NCBI GenBank assembly: GCA_013044415.1 | Contig: JABEUO010000064.1 | Span: 1 to 17,192, forward strand | Length of the DNA: 17,192 bases | Origin: Acidimicrobiaceae bacterium | GTDB taxonomy: Bacteria; Actinomycetota; Acidimicrobiia; Acidimicrobiales; Acidimicrobiaceae | Reading direction: 5' to 3' | Shown here: one piece after another, positions 13,757 to 17,192 of the stretch | Numbering within the stretch: position 1 is the first letter of the stretch | Layout: every line of letters starts with the position of its first letter | Position numbers and translations under genes: made by a program | The notes under the pieces: generated by a model | The model's input: only the letters and a program-made list of their open reading frames with translations | What the model was told of the DNA's origin: nothing | Database searches by the model: none

Positions 13757-14417
13757 TGGTCGGTTGATGATGATTCAGCCGCAAAGGGCAAGTTTCTGCG
13801 TCGAAGTGATTGCGGGCTAGGCCTCACCGCTCTTTGTTGACATGTGACTGGCATATTTGACATGGTCCATTGAGCTCGATTTAATTGTGTTTAATGTCGA
13901 CGGATGTTTGCTTCTTATTAGCGTTTAACGATCGTTGAGTAAAGATATTGGATAGCTTGTGCACTATCTAGCAAATTGGCACAGTTCAATTGGAGATATT
14001 ATCAACGATTGATGATTTGTTGGGTGGCGAATCTTCTCTATAGTCAGTCAATGAATTGAAAAGTCGAAGTCGACCGTTATCCCAGGCCGTTCCCACTGAA
14101 GCGGCTTGATGTTCAGCTACCCCTTGCAGGTCACATTGTTGGTTCGAACCACTTAGGTGACATTCTGTCCGGGCAACGCATTTAGCTCGATTATTTGATA
14201 GCTGACCCGTGGTTTGCACATGGCAAGGGTTGAATGGATTGTTTCAGTCTTTGGTGCCATTATTTACCTTGTGTGAGTAATTCTGAGCTTCAATTAACTT
14301 TCTAAGAATTGTTTTAGATTTTTGATGGTTTGTGGTAGGGTTGGTCGTTACTTTGGGCGGGCGAAGTCGAGAAGATTTGTTGATGCGTGCCTAGTTAGTC
14401 AATCGGTGAGCTGATAT
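13757..14417. other. AT-rich non-coding gap ahead of the diguanylate cyclase
   Basis: About 660 bp of lower-GC sequence than the rest of the window. Apart from the imperfect palindrome at 14131-14160 it shows no gene, tRNA or clear terminator. A GGTGAG Shine-Dalgarno (14405-14410) for the GGDEF gene is near its end. A 41-codon open stretch (14060-14185) is too short to support a call. Confidence 0.5.
14131..14160. promoter_or_regulatory. 30-bp imperfect palindrome with a perfect 12-bp core
   Basis: The core TGGTTCGAACCA (14140-14151) is self-complementary. The flanks TCAC (14131-14134) and GTGA (14157-14160) pair as well, and the positions between them are mostly mismatched. It is about 260 bp upstream of the GGDEF gene. 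It resembles a regulator site more than a terminator, since no T-run follows. Confidence 0.35.
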
Positions 14418-16136
14418 TTGGTGACATCAGACGACGGACGCAAGGTCTCCGGGGTAGATGGTCGTACCCAAATTGGAGATCAGAGCATTGAGGTGAACTA
14501 CGCCGATGGCGCGGCTGCTTCGTCGTTTAAGTTTATCCACAGTGACAGAAGTTCATTTTTGCTTCTCGCCCTTACGGTGGTCGTTGGAATAGTTTGGGGG
14601 GCCGATGCGATTCTCGCAACAAAAAGCTCTCCGGCGATTTCCGTAGTCATCTATCTGACCTTTGGTTCGGCCCTCGGAATCTCGTTTGCCATTCCACTCA
14701 CCAAGCTGCGCCGTCCGATTCAGACGCTGCTGGGCGAAATAGTCCTTGGAGGTTTCGGAACTTTAGGTTACTTTGTTACCGGGGCGAACCACTATGTCGC
14801 ACCGATATTGGTTGGCCTGTTTGTTCTAGCCGGTGTCCTCGAAGGACCGGGATTCGCCGGATACCTCTTCCCCTTCGCCCTTATGGCCTCTATCTTCCCG
14901 ATTATTGTCCATGGCGTGAGTTTTGGTGAAGCCCTACCCGGTCTGATAGCGGTGGTCGTTGGGCCTGCTATCGCAGAGGTGGTCGCATCGAGTAGGAGTG
15001 ATCGTCGGGCAACCAACGACATTGCCGGTTACGTGCACCCCTTAGCCGCAGTTGCCCTAGACGACTCCTTTGAGTCACTAGACGGGGCGATCTCGAGGAT
15101 TCGGGAGATAGTCAAGGCCGATGCGGCGGCGGTGGTGCTGTGGGACTCCGAGGAGGGGAGAAGGGGCGAGTTCTATCGATCCGTTCCGCAGAATGCCACG
15201 CTATCTGGAGGTTCATTGATCTTGGCGGACAGGTCGTTGGTTCGCTTCGCCGGGAGGGCGGAAAAAGGGGTGGAGTGTGATGTTGAGATTGAAGCGATTC
15301 CAGGGACTAAGCCATTTTTCTATACGACGTCGGACCTGCCAACCTCATTCATCGAACCCGACTTCGAGGATTTCTGGTCTAAGCGAGCCGACGTAGGCGA
15401 TGTTCTCAACGAATCCTTGCCCCTTGGCTACCTAGTGTCGGTGCCATTGCTATGCTCGCAGGAGCTCCAAGGCGTGCTCGTCTTAGAGGTGTTATCGGAC
15501 GACAAGCCGGATCTGTCCCAGTTTCCATCGGAACTCTTTAGTGCTGCGGCTTCATTGGCGATTATCATCCATACGAGGCTGAAGACGGACCGGCTGCTGG
15601 CGGAAGCCTCCACTGACCACCTGTCCGGCCTGGCGAATCGCCGACACTTCCTTACCCAAATGCAATATATCGACCCCGCTGATAGCGTTGCATTTGTCGA
15701 TCTCGATGGATTTAAGATGCTCAACGACACTCTCGGTCATCACGAAGGTGATACGGAGATATCCAGATTCGCCGTTTTGCTGACGTCGAGTCTGAGATCC
15801 GGGGATCTCGCAAGCCGTTACGGTGGAGACGAGTTTGCGGTGATCTTTAAAGAGGCCGATGAAGTCCAGGTTTGTGTTATTCTCGACCGCATTAAAAGGA
15901 CCTGGGCAAGTGTCGGCCGAACTACATTCTCCGCTGGTGTTGCCCAGGCGGACGGATTCGGGAAGCCTATGGATGTGCTGAGGCGTGCCGACCTAGCCCT
16001 CTATGCAGCAAAGCGCCGGGGTCGTAACCGGGCGGTTGCATCTTCGGCGTTGACACACGCCGAAAAGAAGGGATCAACGGACCCCAAGAACAAGGGAGTA
16101 GAGTACCTGGGGGATGACTTAGCCGACAACGCATAG
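14418..16136 (+). CDS. Membrane diguanylate cyclase: six TM helices, GAF, GGDEF
   Basis: A 572-aa inner-membrane signalling protein. About six hydrophobic segments (48-66, 73-93, 103-121, 127-141, 148-165, 173-190) form an unrecognised sensor like those of MASE-type cyclases. A GAF-like domain (about 217-395) follows, then a GGDEF domain from DHLSGLANRR at 400. The active site is intact: GGDEF at 469-473 and Asp428 in FVDLDGFK as a metal ligand. The inhibitory I-site RSGD (460-463) sits exactly five residues before the GGDEF motif, so product inhibition is expected. It would make c-di-GMP from two GTP. The start is TTG 14418 (seven bases after GGTGAG at 14405-14410) or GTG 14421. No EAL domain or other partner is nearby. 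Confidence 0.92.
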   Translation: MVTSDDGRKVSGVDGRTQIGDQSIEVNYADGAAASSFKFIHSDRSSFLLLALTVVVGIVWGADAILATKSSPAISVVIYLTFGSALGISFAIPLTKLRRPIQTLLGEIVLGGFGTLGYFVTGANHYVAPILVGLFVLAGVLEGPGFAGYLFPFALMASIFPIIVHGVSFGEALPGLIAVVVGPAIAEVVASSRSDRRATNDIAGYVHPLAAVALDDSFESLDGAISRIREIVKADAAAVVLWDSEEGRRGEFYRSVPQNATLSGGSLILADRSLVRFAGRAEKGVECDVEIEAIPGTKPFFYTTSDLPTSFIEPDFEDFWSKRADVGDVLNESLPLGYLVSVPLLCSQELQGVLVLEVLSDDKPDLSQFPSELFSAAASLAIIIHTRLKTDRLLAEASTDHLSGLANRRHFLTQMQYIDPADSVAFVDLDGFKMLNDTLGHHEGDTEISRFAVLLTSSLRSGDLASRYGGDEFAVIFKEADEVQVCVILDRIKRTWASVGRTTFSAGVAQADGFGKPMDVLRRADLALYAAKRRGRNRAVASSALTHAEKKGSTDPKNKGVEYLGDDLADNA

Positions 16137-16167
16137 GCCGTCGACAAGGTGTTTTTCGCCGACGACC
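16136..16167. terminator. Weak shared hairpin between converging genes
   Basis: CGTCG (16139-16143) pairs with CGACG (16160-16164), and GG (16136-16137) with CC (16166-16167) across a mismatch, leaving a 16-nt loop. It lies in the 44-bp gap between the GGDEF and nuclease-like genes and could stop both transcripts; the stem is weak. Confidence 0.25.
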
Positions 16168-16180
16168 CAGATGATGCGGG

Positions 16181-17170
16181 TTAGATTTCGAAGGAATCTT
16201 CGAGGTAGTGTCTTCCGATTTCGCACCGGTCGAGGTGACGGCAGAATCTGCAGTTTGACCCGGGTGAGGCCAGTTCGCTGAATTGGGTCTGTGCCAGGTT
16301 TGCTTTGATCAGTTTGGCTCGGTCATCAATGGCTAGGCTCAACTCGTCGATCCATTTTTTGACCTGTCCGGTTAGGTAGAGTCGAAGGGAGATGTCGCCA
16401 GCCGCTGGATCGACTCGCAGTAGGCCGGCCGGGGCTACTTCGTCCAACAGGAGACAATAGATTGCAGCGAAGTACTCTAGGTCTTGCCTCGACCCTTCAA
16501 ATGCCAAGATCACCGGGCGGTTGTCGGTTTCTCGGTTTGTGGCCACTATCGATATGTCGACTCGAGAAGAAAGGATGAGCCTCCTCTGAGCGCCGTCTCC
16601 AAGGTCTAGCTCGATTGGAATATCACTCTTACGATTGGCGCCGGCAAAGCGGTATCCCATCTCAAAGAGGTCTGAAAAGGGAATTAGCTCAGCGATTCGG
16701 TTGAGTTGGGAGAGAAAGGCACTCCTGTAGGCGATGAATCGGGGATCCGATCCGTTTCTTTTGGACCTGAGTCGGGCCAACTCCTTCCCGAGGGAGCTTT
16801 GGGAATCTATCGCTTCGTCGATCGACTTATCTACGGCGAGCTCGATTTTAAAGTCGCAATTGGCGAGGTTGGCTATCGATGAGAGGGTTATCTGTCTCTG
16901 TGCTAGCGCGGGTTTCCAAGCGAACCTCTCTTCGGACTTTGTCGCACCGGCCAAACATGGTCTGGAATTGAATAGGTCATTTCTTTCCAACTTTAAGTTT
17001 GAGGGCAGCGTCGTGACTAAGTGGGGATCCTCCGCGATGAGCTGCTCTGCCACGAGGTCCGCAAGGACTTGTCTTCTCTGCGACCTTGATGATCCGGTAC
17101 TTTTGCCCGTCGCCGAGGCATTCGCCTCACGGAGCTTTTCGATAAATTCAATCTGACGAGGATTAGTCAT
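16181..17170 (-). CDS. Stand-alone RecB/AddB-like PD-(D/E)XK protein with Fe-S cysteines
   Basis: A 329-aa soluble protein that looks like the nuclease domain of AddB/RecB or Cas4 enzymes without helicase. N-terminal Cys105 lies in ITLSSIANLANCDFKIEL, which mirrors the S-x-S-x-L-E-x-Y-x-x-C-P-F element, and three C-terminal cysteines follow (307, 310 and 316 in NCRFCRHLDRC), giving a one-plus-three 4Fe-4S pattern. The core has Asp205 (SRVDIS), Glu225 (ILAFEGSR) and the helix QDLEY with Gln229 and Tyr233. The catalytic Lys of E-x-K is Ser227 with Arg228 next to it, so activity may be altered or lost. ATG 17170 follows GGGAAG. No cas or add genes are adjacent in the window. A role in DNA repair is inferred from the fold only. 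Confidence 0.72.
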   Translation of the reverse strand: MTNPRQIEFIEKLREANASATGKSTGSSRSQRRQVLADLVAEQLIAEDPHLVTTLPSNLKLERNDLFNSRPCLAGATKSEERFAWKPALAQRQITLSSIANLANCDFKIELAVDKSIDEAIDSQSSLGKELARLRSKRNGSDPRFIAYRSAFLSQLNRIAELIPFSDLFEMGYRFAGANRKSDIPIELDLGDGAQRRLILSSRVDISIVATNRETDNRPVILAFEGSRQDLEYFAAIYCLLLDEVAPAGLLRVDPAAGDISLRLYLTGQVKKWIDELSLAIDDRAKLIKANLAQTQFSELASPGSNCRFCRHLDRCEIGRHYLEDSFEI

Positions 17171-17192
17171 CGACGCTTCCCTTATCCTCGGT

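Noticed and set aside
14138..14153. A GGTTCGAACC T-arm-like sequence suggested a tRNA or an attachment site derived from one.
   Set aside because: No matching acceptor stem, anticodon arm or D arm lies at the right distances on either strand; the sequence is better explained as the core of a palindrome.
14060..14185. 41-codon stop-free plus-strand stretch with protein-like sequence, considered as a gene remnant.
   Set aside because: No start codon with SD, no recognisable family, and the length is within chance.

Overview
The window reads as ordinary chromosomal DNA of an actinobacterium with moderate GC content. Four things point that way: several genes that seem to start leaderless a few bases after a TANNNT -10 box, frequent GTG and TTG starts, an actinobacterial-type set of ethylmalonyl-CoA pathway enzymes, and a PHO-box-like array of 11-nt repeats of the kind described in Streptomyces. 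A member of the Acidimicrobiia would fit, but that is inference. I see no transposase, integrase, phage gene, rRNA, tRNA or CRISPR array.

Left part (1-5150, plus strand). A 15-bp tandem repeat at the window edge is followed by fumC (class II fumarase), an unrecognised 210-aa protein behind a well-formed leaderless promoter, a dienelactone-hydrolase-family alpha/beta hydrolase, and a CitE/malyl-CoA-lyase-type aldolase (mcl). After a 12-bp perfect hairpin comes a stretch of about 790 bp with only two weak small-ORF candidates.

Middle part (5151-9922, minus strand). A DUF47/PhoU-like gene overlaps pit (low-affinity phosphate transporter) by four bases, with an array of 11-nt repeats just upstream. 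Then come an unknown four-helix membrane protein and a long acyl-CoA dehydrogenase best read as methylsuccinyl-CoA dehydrogenase (mcd), whose N-terminus carries an MPIPD pentapeptide repeat.

Right part (10056-17170). A minus-strand SAM methyltransferase is divergent from a plus-strand pair: a DUF6941-like protein and a MaoC hydratase (probable mesaconyl-CoA hydratase, mch). Next are a membrane-anchored IPT/TIG protein, a channel-like membrane protein without a K+ filter, a 660-bp AT-rich gap with a 30-bp imperfect palindrome, a 6-TM + GAF + GGDEF diguanylate cyclase, and a convergent stand-alone RecB/AddB-like PD-(D/E)XK protein with an apparent Fe-S cysteine set but a changed catalytic core.

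How they fit. mcl, mcd and mch are consecutive-step enzymes of the ethylmalonyl-CoA route, which assimilates acetyl-CoA and other C2 units: methylsuccinyl-CoA to mesaconyl-CoA (Mcd), to beta-methylmalyl-CoA (Mch), to glyoxylate plus propionyl-CoA (Mcl). Fumarase handles the C4 acids that result. The genes are scattered over 8 kb on both strands rather than clustered, and the pathway's ccr and ecm genes are not in view. The most interesting signals are regulatory or repeat-based: the phosphate-type 11-nt array at pit, the AGGTCAT-type inverted repeats near the mch region and upstream of the membrane gene, and two independent 15-bp tandem repeats.
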